Assembly (NCBI GenBank): GCA_022573095.1
Contig: JACZUR010000028.1
Span: 1-14,741 of the forward strand
Length of the DNA: 14,741 nucleotides
Source of the DNA: Gemmatimonadota bacterium
GTDB taxonomy: Bacteria; Gemmatimonadota; Gemmatimonadetes; Gemmatimonadales; GWC2-71-9
Direction: 5' to 3'
This document shows, one piece after another, positions 5,460 through 13,351 of the stretch. Position 1 is the stretch's first letter; every line of letters starts with the position of its first letter. The position numbers were made by a program, and so were the translations under genes. Below the pieces are notes generated by a model that made no database searches, was not told the DNA's origin, and saw only the letters and a list, made by a program, of their open reading frames with translations.

Positions 5460-7259
5460 ATGCGCCAATCCCAGATACGAAACTTCTGCATCGTAGCCCA
5501 CATCGACCACGGCAAGTCGACCCTCGCTGACCGTCTAATCGAGGCGACCGGCACCCTCGAGAAACGACAGATGAGAGAGCAGGTCCTCGACACCATGGAC
5601 CTGGAGCGCGAGCGCGGCATTACCATCAAGCTAAACGCTGTTCGAATGGCTTATGCGGCCGTTGACGGAACCAAGTATCAGTTAAATCTCATCGACACCC
5701 CCGGGCACGTCGATTTTACCTACGAGGTTTCGCGCTCCCTCGCGGCATGCGAAGGCGCCGTGCTGGTTGTCGACGCTTCACAAGGCATCCAGGCGCAGAC
5801 CATTAGCAATCTATTCCTGGCGCTCGACGCCAACCTGGAAATCATTCCCGTTCTCAACAAGATCGATTTACCAGCAGCACAACCTGACCTACGGGCCGAC
5901 GAAATAAGCGAACTGATCGGATGCAAACCGGAGGACATACTGCGTGTGTCCGCGAAAGATGGTGAAGGAATTCCAGAGTTGCTAGAGACGCTCGTGGCAA
6001 CCGTGCCGCCACCCTCCGGCGATCCAAATGCGCCGCTTCGGGCTCTTATATTCGATTCTTATTATGATCGATACCGCGGCGCGATTCCCTCAATTAGAGT
6101 CGTCGACGGAAGCATTCGGCCGGGGATGGAGATTGTCTTCGGGTCGCATCCGGAGGATCGCTACGAAGTCTCCGAAGTTGGATTCTTGCAGATCGAGCGG
6201 CAAGCTACGCGAGGATTGAGTTCCGGAGAAGTCGGTTACGTGGTCGCCAACGTGCGGGGCGTTCGAGAAACACGCGTTGGTGACACCGTGCTCGATGCGG
6301 CGCATGTATCAGTTGCTATGCTGCCCGGATATCGTGAGATCAAGCCCATGGTATTTGCGGGCATCTATCCGACGGATAACGGCCAGTACGAAGATCTGCG
6401 GGACGCCTTGGAGAAGCTGCAACTCAACGACGGCTCGCTTCGCTACGAGCCCGAGTCATCGGTAGCTCTGGGCTTTGGATTCAGGTGCGGGTTTCTCGGT
6501 CTACTGCACATGGACATCGTTCGCGAGCGGCTCGAGCGCGAGTTTAACCTGGACTTGATCGCCACGGTACCCACCGTCGAGTATCACGTGTACAGAACGA
6601 ACGGGGAGATGGAAATCATCGAAAACCCCACTAAGCTGCCGACAGGAACGACGGTGGACCGCGTTGAGGAACCCTTCGTCAAGACAAGAATCACCTGTCC
6701 GGCTGACTATATCGGGTCCATCATGAACCTCGGCAAGGAACGGCGTGGTCAATACTTGCGGATGGATTACCTGGATCCCACACGAGTCCAGTTCGAGTGG
6801 GTGTTCCCGCTCTCAGAGATCATTCTCGACTTCTTTGATAAACTGAAGACTCTTAGTCGCGGCTACGCCGCGATGGACTACGAAATGACCGGATACCAGC
6901 CCAGTGAACTGGTAAAGCTCGACATGCTCATAAATGGCGAACCCGTCGACGCCTTTAGCGTTATCATCCATCGGGACAAAGCATACGAATGGGGACGCAA
7001 AATAACCGAGAAGTTAAAAGAACTAATACCGCGCCAGCTCTTCGAGGTAGTACTACAGGCCGCCATTGGCAATAAGGTGATCGCTCGACAACGGATTAAG
7101 CCCCTTCGGAAAAACGTTACGGCAAAATGCTATGGCGGAGATATTACACGCAAACGAAAACTTCTCGAAAAACAAAAAAAAGGAAAGCGGAGAATGAAAC
7201 AGGTTGGCACTGTCGAAATTCCCCAGGAAGCTTTCCTCGCGGTGTTGAAAGTAGATTGA
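5460..7259 (+). CDS. lepA: Elongation factor 4 (LepA), ribosomal GTPase
   Basis: The 599-residue product has the normal LepA length and covers the family end to end. It carries the GTPase motifs G1 AHIDHGKST (13-21), G2 region RERGITIK, G3 DTPGH (79-83), G4 NKID (133-136) and G5 SAK (164-166). EF-G-like domains follow. The LepA-specific C-terminal domain includes CYGGDITRKRKLLEKQKKGK and ends in LAVLKVD. The known role is a ribosome-binding GTPase involved in elongation, back-translocation or initiation/assembly. The start is fixed by the conserved RNFCIVAHIDHGKST beginning near residue 7. It opens a long gene train: the GT9 gene starts within its stop codon. A run of eight A (7174-7181) encodes the conserved Lys pair near the C-terminus. 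Confidence 0.98.
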   Translation: MRQSQIRNFCIVAHIDHGKSTLADRLIEATGTLEKRQMREQVLDTMDLERERGITIKLNAVRMAYAAVDGTKYQLNLIDTPGHVDFTYEVSRSLAACEGAVLVVDASQGIQAQTISNLFLALDANLEIIPVLNKIDLPAAQPDLRADEISELIGCKPEDILRVSAKDGEGIPELLETLVATVPPPSGDPNAPLRALIFDSYYDRYRGAIPSIRVVDGSIRPGMEIVFGSHPEDRYEVSEVGFLQIERQATRGLSSGEVGYVVANVRGVRETRVGDTVLDAAHVSVAMLPGYREIKPMVFAGIYPTDNGQYEDLRDALEKLQLNDGSLRYEPESSVALGFGFRCGFLGLLHMDIVRERLEREFNLDLIATVPTVEYHVYRTNGEMEIIENPTKLPTGTTVDRVEEPFVKTRITCPADYIGSIMNLGKERRGQYLRMDYLDPTRVQFEWVFPLSEIILDFFDKLKTLSRGYAAMDYEMTGYQPSELVKLDMLINGEPVDAFSVIIHRDKAYEWGRKITEKLKELIPRQLFEVVLQAAIGNKVIARQRIKPLRKNVTAKCYGGDITRKRKLLEKQKKGKRRMKQVGTVEIPQEAFLAVLKVD

Positions 7260-8248
7260 CCCAGGCACTCGTTGTCCAAACGGCGCACCTAGGCGACGTG
7301 ATTTTGACGACACCGCTGTTGGAAGCCCTCGCCCGCAAACACGGACCTGTCGACGTTGTCACTGCTCCCGCTAGCCCCCCGCTCCTCGAAACCCATCCCT
7401 CGGTCAATCGCGTTTATCCCTTCGACAAACGAGGTGTGGGATTTGGTGTTTTCGATTCCATTCGCGTAGCGCGGCAACTGCGCAAGAGGCAGTACGATGT
7501 CGTCTATCTGCCGCACAGATCGCTTAGATCCGCCATGCTGGCTCGGTTGGCGAAAATCCGGCACCGCATAGGGTTCTCAGATTCTCCGGGCCGTTTCTTA
7601 TACACTGAATCCCGCACACGAAAAGGCGCACATGAGATAGAGCGAATCTTTTCACTCTTGGGTGAAGGAGAACCCAACAGAACGTCGCTAGCGCTCGAGG
7701 AAACGGACCGTAGCGCAGCCGTTCGGGCACTGAGGGACCAGAGTATCGATGTAGCGGACGATTACATCGTGGTGGCACCCGGAGCAGCGTGGAAAACCAA
7801 GCGATGGCCGTTCTACAAGGAGTTGGTTCACCAACTCAGGCATGAGTTCAGGGTCGTAGCCGTAGGCTCGGATGCCGACCGGGGCCTGTGTGGCGAACCA
7901 TCGCGGGGAGATTTCGCAGACCTAGCCGGGAATCTCTCGATCAGAGAGTCCGCCGCGGTAATCGAGCGGGCCAAATTAGCTGTGGTAAACGACTCTGCTC
8001 CGCTCCATCTGGCCGGAGCTGTAGGAACACCGGTAGTCGCGGTCTTCGGCCCGACCGTGCCGTCACAGGGTTTCAGGCCGAGAGGTCCCCGCGATCAAGT
8101 CGCGGAGATCGATGGTTTGTGGTGCCGGCCTTGCTCGCGTCATGGACGTAGCTTTTGCCCATTGCTGACCCACCAGTGCATGAGGACTCTCTCTCCGGCT
8201 ACCGTTGCCGAGATGGTTGTGAGCGTGGTTAGGGGAGAATCCCGGTGA
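7256..8248 (+). CDS. Glycosyltransferase family 9 (heptosyltransferase-like)
   Basis: I start the gene at TTG 7256, which overlaps the lepA TGA (TTGA) and gives MTQALVVQTAHLGDVILTTP, exactly where GT9 proteins begin. The frame is open back to 7127, but that extension reads lepA out of frame and looks unlike protein. The 330-residue product has the family landmarks: HLGD with the likely catalytic D14, PGAAWKTKRWP in the nucleotide-sugar domain, VNDSAPLHLAGAVGTP with VFGPT, and a C-terminal Cys cluster (CRPCSRHGRSFCP, then HQCM). Known members move heptose from ADP-heptose onto lipopolysaccharide core or related sugars at the inner face of the membrane. The acceptor here is unknown. No good ribosome site is seen, so translation probably depends on ribosomes finishing lepA. 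Confidence 0.93.
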   Translation: MTQALVVQTAHLGDVILTTPLLEALARKHGPVDVVTAPASPPLLETHPSVNRVYPFDKRGVGFGVFDSIRVARQLRKRQYDVVYLPHRSLRSAMLARLAKIRHRIGFSDSPGRFLYTESRTRKGAHEIERIFSLLGEGEPNRTSLALEETDRSAAVRALRDQSIDVADDYIVVAPGAAWKTKRWPFYKELVHQLRHEFRVVAVGSDADRGLCGEPSRGDFADLAGNLSIRESAAVIERAKLAVVNDSAPLHLAGAVGTPVVAVFGPTVPSQGFRPRGPRDQVAEIDGLWCRPCSRHGRSFCPLLTHQCMRTLSPATVAEMVVSVVRGESR

Positions 8249-9198
8249 AACGAATCGGAGTGGCCGGTACGATGGTGTGGGACACAATCCACGGTCGCGG
8301 CGATCTCGCAACACCGGTTGAGGAGTGGGGTGGGATCGCCTACGCGCTGGGTGCGCTCGAAGCCGGGCTGCCGGAAGAATGGCAAATCGTGCCTCTGATC
8401 AAAGTGGGACGCGACTTCGCCGGCCGGGCAAACACCTTCCTGCGATCGCTCACTCATCGATCAGGGGCAACCCGTTTTCTCGAAGTTCCCGAGCCCAACA
8501 ATCGCGTCACGTTGCGGTACGTCACCGGCTCCCGCCGGTCAGAGCAGATGAAGGGTGGCGTACCGGGATGGAGCTGGAGCGAACTCGGCCCGATGGTTCG
8601 AGATTTAGACGCGCTCTACATCAACTTCATTTCCGGCTATGAGATGGGGCTTGAAACGGCGCAGTTACTGAGACGGGGGTTCAACGGTCCCATCTACTGT
8701 GACCTCCACAGCCTCTTGTTCGGCATCACGAGCGATGGGTACCGCGAACCACGGAGACTACCAGAGATCGCGAGTTGGTTTGCCTGTTTCGACGCCGTGC
8801 AGCTCAATGAAGACGAAATGAAGTTGATCGGCTCCGACCCGATGGAAGTAGCGGCAACGGCCCTAAACGCCGGTGTTCGCCTCCTCGTGGTAACGCTCGG
8901 TGAACGGGGCGCTGCCTATTTCACGGCGAGACCATTTAACTTCTTGGATCGTTCCACCGGAGACGTCCACCAGATCGGGCCCATTGAAACAGCCAGAGTG
9001 GCAACGGAACCCAACCCGGCCGGCGATCCCACCGGTTGTGGAGATGTCTTTGGTGCTGTGCTTACCGCCGAGTTGCTCCAGTCGACGGACCTAGAGGAAG
9101 CGATTCGGTCCGCCAACCGGGCGGCGGGAAGAAATCTGAGTCATAGGGGGGCTACTAACTTGCACCAGCACCTGCGCGGAGAGATCTCTCCGGCATGA
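8245..9198 (+). CDS. PfkB-family sugar/nucleoside kinase
   Basis: This 317-residue protein starts at GTG 8245, overlapping the GT9 stop (GTGA), with AGGGGAG (8231-8237) seven bases upstream. The C-terminal PfkB signature reads GDPTGCGDVFGA (260-271). D267 is the expected catalytic base, and Cys replaces the more usual Ala in the anion hole (GCGD instead of GAGD). NEDEM (residues near 192-196) matches the metal and ATP loop of the family. The N-terminus is MKRIGVAGTMVWDTI, with a GG substrate motif near residue 29-30. Members phosphorylate ribose, fructose, adenosine and similar substrates with ATP. The substrate cannot be read from sequence. It lies between a GT9 gene and a STAS/GHKL gene and is coupled to both by overlaps. 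Confidence 0.92.
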   Translation: MKRIGVAGTMVWDTIHGRGDLATPVEEWGGIAYALGALEAGLPEEWQIVPLIKVGRDFAGRANTFLRSLTHRSGATRFLEVPEPNNRVTLRYVTGSRRSEQMKGGVPGWSWSELGPMVRDLDALYINFISGYEMGLETAQLLRRGFNGPIYCDLHSLLFGITSDGYREPRRLPEIASWFACFDAVQLNEDEMKLIGSDPMEVAATALNAGVRLLVVTLGERGAAYFTARPFNFLDRSTGDVHQIGPIETARVATEPNPAGDPTGCGDVFGAVLTAELLQSTDLEEAIRSANRAAGRNLSHRGATNLHQHLRGEISPA

Positions 9199-10097
9199 CC
9201 CGCGTTGTGGAGATCCCGACCTACCTCGACGGGCGCTCATTCGACCAGTTCGCAAGATCGTTCGAAAGCCCCCTCCCCAAGGGGGGGGAGAGACTTCTGT
9301 TTGACGCTCACGGCGTCAAGTTCGCGGACCCATTCGGCCTCATCGGCCTCCTCGTTGCTGGACAAGCAGTTCTCGAAGCAGGTCACGAGAGACCGCTGTT
9401 CACGGTGCCGGCGAATAAGAACGTTCTCAGTTATTGGGCGCGGCTGGGGTTCTTCGAGTTCGCCGGGGAGCTGTTCGAGTTGCACGGCAAGGTCCCCAAA
9501 CGGGCACCCTCGGGTCCATCCGACGTGCTCCTCGAAATCACCCCGGTGAGAGAGGTCAACGACGTTCATGCCGTCGTGGGTGCTGTCCAGGAACGGTCGG
9601 CGAGCATTCTGGCTCACGAACTCAACCTCGAGTCGCACGCCACAATGGGATTCACTATGGCGCTTTCCGAAGCTTGCCAAAATATTGTAGAGCATGCCGG
9701 CACTTCAGGCTGGGTTTCGGCCCAGACTTATAACTGGAGAAAGACGCTCGGACGAAAAGTCGTGGTAATAGCAGTCGCTGACGCGGGAGTAGGCTTTCGG
9801 AAGTCGCTGGAGCCCACGCAGGCCAGCCGTTTCGGAGACCGCTGGAGCGACCAGGCGGCGCTGGAATCCGCCCTCTTCCACGGCGCCAGCAGATTCCGAG
9901 ATCCCGGCCGGGGGCAAGGCCTTCAGGGAATTAAGCGTTATCTTGGCAGGTGGTCTGGAAAGCTCGGGGTCAGGAGTGGGACCGCGCGGATCGCGATCGT
10001 TCCGGATTGGGACCACGACAAGCCACTGGTAGACGGTTTGCCTGAGTTTCCCGGAAGCCAGATTTCAATGATAATTCCAGAGCAGACAGCGGATTGA
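9195..10097 (+). CDS. STAS-like domain fused to GHKL (anti-sigma type) ATPase
   Basis: The gene begins at an ATG overlapping the stop of the kinase gene (ATGA). The 300-residue product has two parts. Residues 1-100 look like a STAS fold: an early VVEIPTYLDG strand, LLFDAHGVKFADPFGLIGLL in the position of the phosphorylation loop, and a later YWARLGFFEF. Residues about 130-300 form a GHKL ATPase like RsbW/SpoIIAB. The N-box has E159, N163 and H167 (SEACQNIVEH), the G1 box is DAGVGF (196-201) and the G2 box is GRGQGLQG (238-245). Such kinases bind and phosphorylate STAS partners. The best partner candidate is the next gene, two bases downstream. The STAS part contains an odd SPLPKGGE insert coded by a C-run/G-run quasi-palindrome. 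The target is unknown. Confidence 0.85.
   Translation: MTRVVEIPTYLDGRSFDQFARSFESPLPKGGERLLFDAHGVKFADPFGLIGLLVAGQAVLEAGHERPLFTVPANKNVLSYWARLGFFEFAGELFELHGKVPKRAPSGPSDVLLEITPVREVNDVHAVVGAVQERSASILAHELNLESHATMGFTMALSEACQNIVEHAGTSGWVSAQTYNWRKTLGRKVVVIAVADAGVGFRKSLEPTQASRFGDRWSDQAALESALFHGASRFRDPGRGQGLQGIKRYLGRWSGKLGVRSGTARIAIVPDWDHDKPLVDGLPEFPGSQISMIIPEQTAD
9269..9290 (+). repeat. Quasi-palindromic C-run/G-run element inside the STAS/HATPase gene
   Basis: The strand reads CCCCCTCCCC, then AA, then eight G and AG. The arms are complementary over eight pairs with one G-T wobble. It encodes SPLPKGGE (residues 25-32). The eight-G tract is a potential slippage site. The look is that of a small palindromic repeat inserted in frame. 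Confidence 0.6.
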
Positions 10098-10099
10098 CG

Positions 10100-10633
10100 A
10101 TGCAGAGATTTGATCTAACCGAGGTACTGAGACGAACAGCCAGTAGCCGGTACAACAACCTAGTTACGCGCTCAACCGGAAAGGCAATCCGCGGACACAT
10201 AGAGCAGGAACTCGATAACGGTGGGGACGGGCAGATAACGGTTATCGACTTCAGCGGCGTCGGATGCATTGATTTCTCGTGCGCCGACGAGATAGTCGCG
10301 AAACTCCTGATGAGCCATGGATCCGCGCGATTCTTCCTGCTCCATGGCGTACGCTCCGAGCACCGGGAGGCCATTGACGCCGTGCTGGAACGGCACGGCC
10401 TCGCAGTGGTAGCCAGGGACCCGTCGGGTGCGGTGCAGGTTCTCGGTCCCCTTCCGGATGTCGCCAGGCGCGCCTTTCGTTTCCTAGTTCGAGCCGGTGG
10501 CGCAGACGAGAACGAGGTGGTTGAACACCTCGAAACGAATCCAGCCCAAGCCCGTGCGGCGCTGGATGAACTTCGCAGTCGCCGTCTCATTCACTTCAGC
10601 TCCGCCGGGTATCAAGTACCAGCTGCAATATGA
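10100..10633 (+). CDS. STAS-like (DUF4325 type) protein with C-terminal winged-helix domain
   Basis: I take ATG 10100 as the start. A TTG at 10094 is also in frame and overlaps the previous stop. The 177-residue product has an N-terminal STAS-like domain with ITVIDFSGVGCIDFSCADEI. The segment D58-F59-S60-C61 sits where classic anti-sigma antagonists have DSSG, so S60 is a possible phosphorylation site. The C-terminal part (about 120-177) has NEVVEHLETNPAQARAALDE and RRLIHFSSAGYQV, a helix-turn-helix plus wing pattern typical of small DNA-binding domains. It lies directly behind the STAS/GHKL ATPase and shares an ATGA with the next gene. I infer a partner-switching pair in which the STAS protein itself may bind DNA. 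No sigma factor is beside it. Confidence 0.78.
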   Translation: MQRFDLTEVLRRTASSRYNNLVTRSTGKAIRGHIEQELDNGGDGQITVIDFSGVGCIDFSCADEIVAKLLMSHGSARFFLLHGVRSEHREAIDAVLERHGLAVVARDPSGAVQVLGPLPDVARRAFRFLVRAGGADENEVVEHLETNPAQARAALDELRSRRLIHFSSAGYQVPAAI

Positions 10634-11787
10634 AGCGGCCGGCGACAGGCCTCTCCACCAGAGCGATCCACGGAACCCGAACGCCGCCTAATGTGGGCGA
10701 TCCGGTAGCCTCACCCGTATACCAGAGCGCGACGTTCCTCAACCCTATTGGGTCGGCGAAGAACCTGCTCTACACGCGCTACGGTAATAACCCCAACCAA
10801 ATAGCACTTGGCGAAAAACTGGCGGCGCTGGAAGGAGCCGAAGACGCTGTATTTCTTGCCAGCGGCATGGGCGCTACGTCGCTGTCTCTCATGTCCGTCC
10901 TGAGTGCCGGTGACCATCTGATTTCGAGTAACTGGATCTATGGTGGTACGAGGAAGTTGCTCGTTGAGGAGTTTCAGCGGCTGGGAATAGCGGTTTCGTT
11001 CGCCGATCCGACTCGACCGGACGGTTGGAAGCGGCACATCAAGAGAACGACTCGAGCGGTCTTCGTGGAGACACCCACAAACCCGCAGATCAGGCTCATC
11101 GACCTGGATCCCATCGCCGAACTCTGCAACTCCAAGGGACTGCACCTACTCGTGGATTCATCCATCGCGTCTCCCATCAATTTCCGCCCTCTCGAGCACG
11201 GCGCCGACATGGTCATTCACAGCGTGACGAAATATCTAAATGGACATGCCGACGTCATCGCCGGCGCGGTCGCCGCGAGCCGCAAGGTCATATCCAGAGT
11301 TCGTGAGTTACTCAAGATGTGGGGGCAGGCCATCGACCCGCACGCTGCCTGGCTCATCGAACGAGCGTTAAAGACACTCGCGGTTCGTGTTCCCAGACAC
11401 AACTCGAATGCACAGGAGTTTGCCGAGTGGGCTTGCGAACATCCCAAGATTTCCAACGTCGTCTATCCGGGATTGGACTCCCACCCTGACCACGGGTTGG
11501 CGGCTCGCATACTCGACGGTTACGGCGGACTCGTCGGTGTTACGGTGAAAGGAGGAACAAGAGCGGCTAACAAGCTACTTCGCAAGCTGCGCCTTGCTAC
11601 ACACGCACCGAGCTTTGGGGGCACTGAGACACTGGTCTCCGTACCCCGCTTTACATCACATGCCGGGCAAACAAAGAAACAGTTGCGCGATGCCGGAATA
11701 CCTGAAGGGTACTTGAGAATTAGCATCGGGATTGAAGAGGTCCAGGACATCATTTTTGACTTCGCGCGAGCGCTCGACAGCGTCTAG
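10630..11787 (+). CDS. Cystathionine gamma-synthase/beta-lyase family PLP enzyme
   Basis: The 385-residue product covers the Cys/Met metabolism PLP family from end to end and has the usual length. The start ATG overlaps the previous stop. Visible landmarks are SPVYQSATF (28-36), YTRYGNNPN (48-56), ASGMGATS (77-84), ETPTNPQI (147-154), D176 in LVDSSIASP and the PLP lysine K201 in HSVTKYLNGHADVIAG. C-terminal landmarks are SFGGTETL and RISIGIE. The family's usual DNTF is DSSI here. Members carry out cystathionine synthesis or cleavage, or cut methionine or O-acetylhomoserine. Motifs alone do not separate these. It is in a train with regulatory and division genes and not with other sulfur genes. 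Confidence 0.93.
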   Translation: MKRPATGLSTRAIHGTRTPPNVGDPVASPVYQSATFLNPIGSAKNLLYTRYGNNPNQIALGEKLAALEGAEDAVFLASGMGATSLSLMSVLSAGDHLISSNWIYGGTRKLLVEEFQRLGIAVSFADPTRPDGWKRHIKRTTRAVFVETPTNPQIRLIDLDPIAELCNSKGLHLLVDSSIASPINFRPLEHGADMVIHSVTKYLNGHADVIAGAVAASRKVISRVRELLKMWGQAIDPHAAWLIERALKTLAVRVPRHNSNAQEFAEWACEHPKISNVVYPGLDSHPDHGLAARILDGYGGLVGVTVKGGTRAANKLLRKLRLATHAPSFGGTETLVSVPRFTSHAGQTKKQLRDAGIPEGYLRISIGIEEVQDIIFDFARALDSV

Positions 11788-11807
11788 GGAAATCAGTTGA
11801 CGAATCA

Positions 11808-12497
11808 GTGATCAAGTTCAACAAGGTATTCATGGCTTACCCGAAGGGCTCCCTCGCCCTCAAGGACGCATCCTTTCACATCAAGAAGAGCGAATTCATT
11901 TTTCTGACCGGGCACTCCGGTGCGGGAAAGTCAACGGTATTGAGGCTGATATACGCTGAACATCAGCCCACGTCCGGTGAGGTACGCGTATCGGGTTATC
12001 ACACTACCGGGATATCAAGCCGCGAAACCTCGAAGCTTCGCAGGAGGCTAGGGATCGTCTTTCAGGATTTTCGTCTGCTGGTGGACCGCACAACGGAGGA
12101 AAACGTCGCCTTTGCGCTCGAAGTAACCGGGACGAGGCGAGGTGTCATCGGGCCGAAGGTAATGCGGGTATTGACGCAGGTGGGACTGGCTGGGAAAGCT
12201 CGATCCTATCCCGGTCAACTCTCGGGGGGCGAACAACAGAGAGTGGCAATCGCCCGTGCGCTGGTTAACGACCCATTTGTTCTCATTGCCGACGAACCAA
12301 CCGGCAATCTGGACCAGCGGGCGGCTCGAGGCGTGTTCCAACTGTTGCAGGATATAAACACTAACGGCACGGCGGTAGTGCTCGCCACGCACAACCTCGA
12401 TCTCGTTCGCCGCGCCAATTACCGGAACATAGAACTTCAGGACGGCGAAATTGTATTTGACTCCGGCAATGACACTCGGGAGGATATGGACGAATGA
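11808..12497 (+). CDS. ftsE: Cell division ATP-binding protein FtsE
   Basis: This ABC ATPase of 229 residues starts at GTG 11808. That start gives MIKFNKVFMAYPKG, the usual FtsE N-terminus. The ribosome site is weak: AGGGA lies about 17 bases upstream. Motifs are Walker A GHSGAGKST (35-43, K41), Q-loop Q86 in VFQDFRLL, signature LSGGEQQRVAIARAL (138-152), Walker B VLIADEP with D162 and E163, and H-loop H195 (LATHN). FtsE binds FtsX at the inner membrane, and ATP turnover transmits a signal to peptidoglycan hydrolase activators at the septum. It begins 20 bases after the PLP enzyme stop. ftsX follows by an ATGA overlap. Confidence 0.96.
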   Translation: MIKFNKVFMAYPKGSLALKDASFHIKKSEFIFLTGHSGAGKSTVLRLIYAEHQPTSGEVRVSGYHTTGISSRETSKLRRRLGIVFQDFRLLVDRTTEENVAFALEVTGTRRGVIGPKVMRVLTQVGLAGKARSYPGQLSGGEQQRVAIARALVNDPFVLIADEPTGNLDQRAARGVFQLLQDINTNGTAVVLATHNLDLVRRANYRNIELQDGEIVFDSGNDTREDMDE

Positions 12498-13351
12498 GGC
12501 TGATCTTTCGCGAGGTGTTTCTTTCGTTCCGGCGTACGCCTTCCCTCTCCGCTCTGTCCATAATCACGATCGCATTCGCGCTATTCGTCGTTGGCCTGTT
12601 CGGTCTGGTAGCAGTCAATCTTCGTCTCGCACTCGCGGATATCGAAGAACGAGTTGAGATCGTCATGTATCTGCGACGGGGGACTCCGCGTGCAGCAGCA
12701 GTGGCCGCTCGCGCCGACATCCGAAGCTTTCCCGAGGTGGAGTCCGTGGAATACGTAACTGCAGACGCTGCCTTGGAGCGCGCTCGCAGCGAACTCGTCG
12801 AATTCAGAGATGTTTTTGGAGACCTGGTTACGAATCCGCTTCCTGCCTCTCTTGAAATCAGGCTCAAACCGGGGTTCAGAGACGGACAGAACGTGGCGCT
12901 CGTGGCACAGCGGTTAACTGGCTTCAGGTTCACTGACGATGTGAGATTCGGTCGTGAGTGGATCGCGAAACTCGACAGGCTGAGAGACATTACCGCGGCG
13001 ATAGGGTTGTTCGTAGGAGCGGCGTTCGCTCTTGCATCGGTCATAATTATAGGTACTACGATTCGCATGGCTGTTATTCAGCGTGCAAGCGAGATCGCCA
13101 TAATGCGATTGGTGGGAGCGACCGACGGGTTTATTCGCCGTCCTTTCCTTCTCGAAGGAGCTATCAAAGGTGCGTTGGGAGGACTGGCGGCAGTCGCACT
13201 CAATTTCGCGGCACACCAAGCGGTGAATCGGACACTTATTGAGACGTCCTTTTTCAGCGACGCGCAGGCCGGCCTAATTGTATTGTTCGGAACGCTTCTC
13301 GGACTTTTGGCAAGCGCGCTCAGCGTTCGCAAACACTTGCGGCAAGTATGA
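12494..13351 (+). CDS. ftsX: Cell division membrane protein FtsX
   Basis: The 285-residue protein has the FtsX topology. A cytoplasmic N-terminus leads to a membrane helix (about 18-42), then a periplasmic domain of about 120 residues with NPLPASLEIRL (114-124), then three helices (about 167-190, 218-240, 257-277). The motif EIAIMRLVGAT (200-210) between helices two and three is typical. The periplasmic domain is where EnvC-type proteins dock in known systems. The start ATG overlaps the ftsE stop, and its own stop overlaps the envC start, so the three proteins are likely made in matched amounts. Confidence 0.96.
   Translation: MRLIFREVFLSFRRTPSLSALSIITIAFALFVVGLFGLVAVNLRLALADIEERVEIVMYLRRGTPRAAAVAARADIRSFPEVESVEYVTADAALERARSELVEFRDVFGDLVTNPLPASLEIRLKPGFRDGQNVALVAQRLTGFRFTDDVRFGREWIAKLDRLRDITAAIGLFVGAAFALASVIIIGTTIRMAVIQRASEIAIMRLVGATDGFIRRPFLLEGAIKGALGGLAAVALNFAAHQAVNRTLIETSFFSDAQAGLIVLFGTLLGLLASALSVRKHLRQV

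Noticed and set aside
4908..5510. A 200-codon minus-strand open frame across the peptidase end, the repeat block and the lepA start
   Set aside because: Its protein is low-complexity Ser/Arg/Pro and overlaps two well-supported genes. It is open because of the base bias of the repeats.
7127..7255. Extended N-terminus for the GT9 protein
   Set aside because: The extra 43 residues read lepA out of frame and are not GT9-like. The family N-terminus begins at TTG 7256.
8245..9198. PfkB kinase as a heptose kinase (HldE/RfaE-like) feeding the GT9 enzyme
   Set aside because: The neighbourhood is suggestive, but I see no heptose-kinase-specific motif. Substrate left unassigned.
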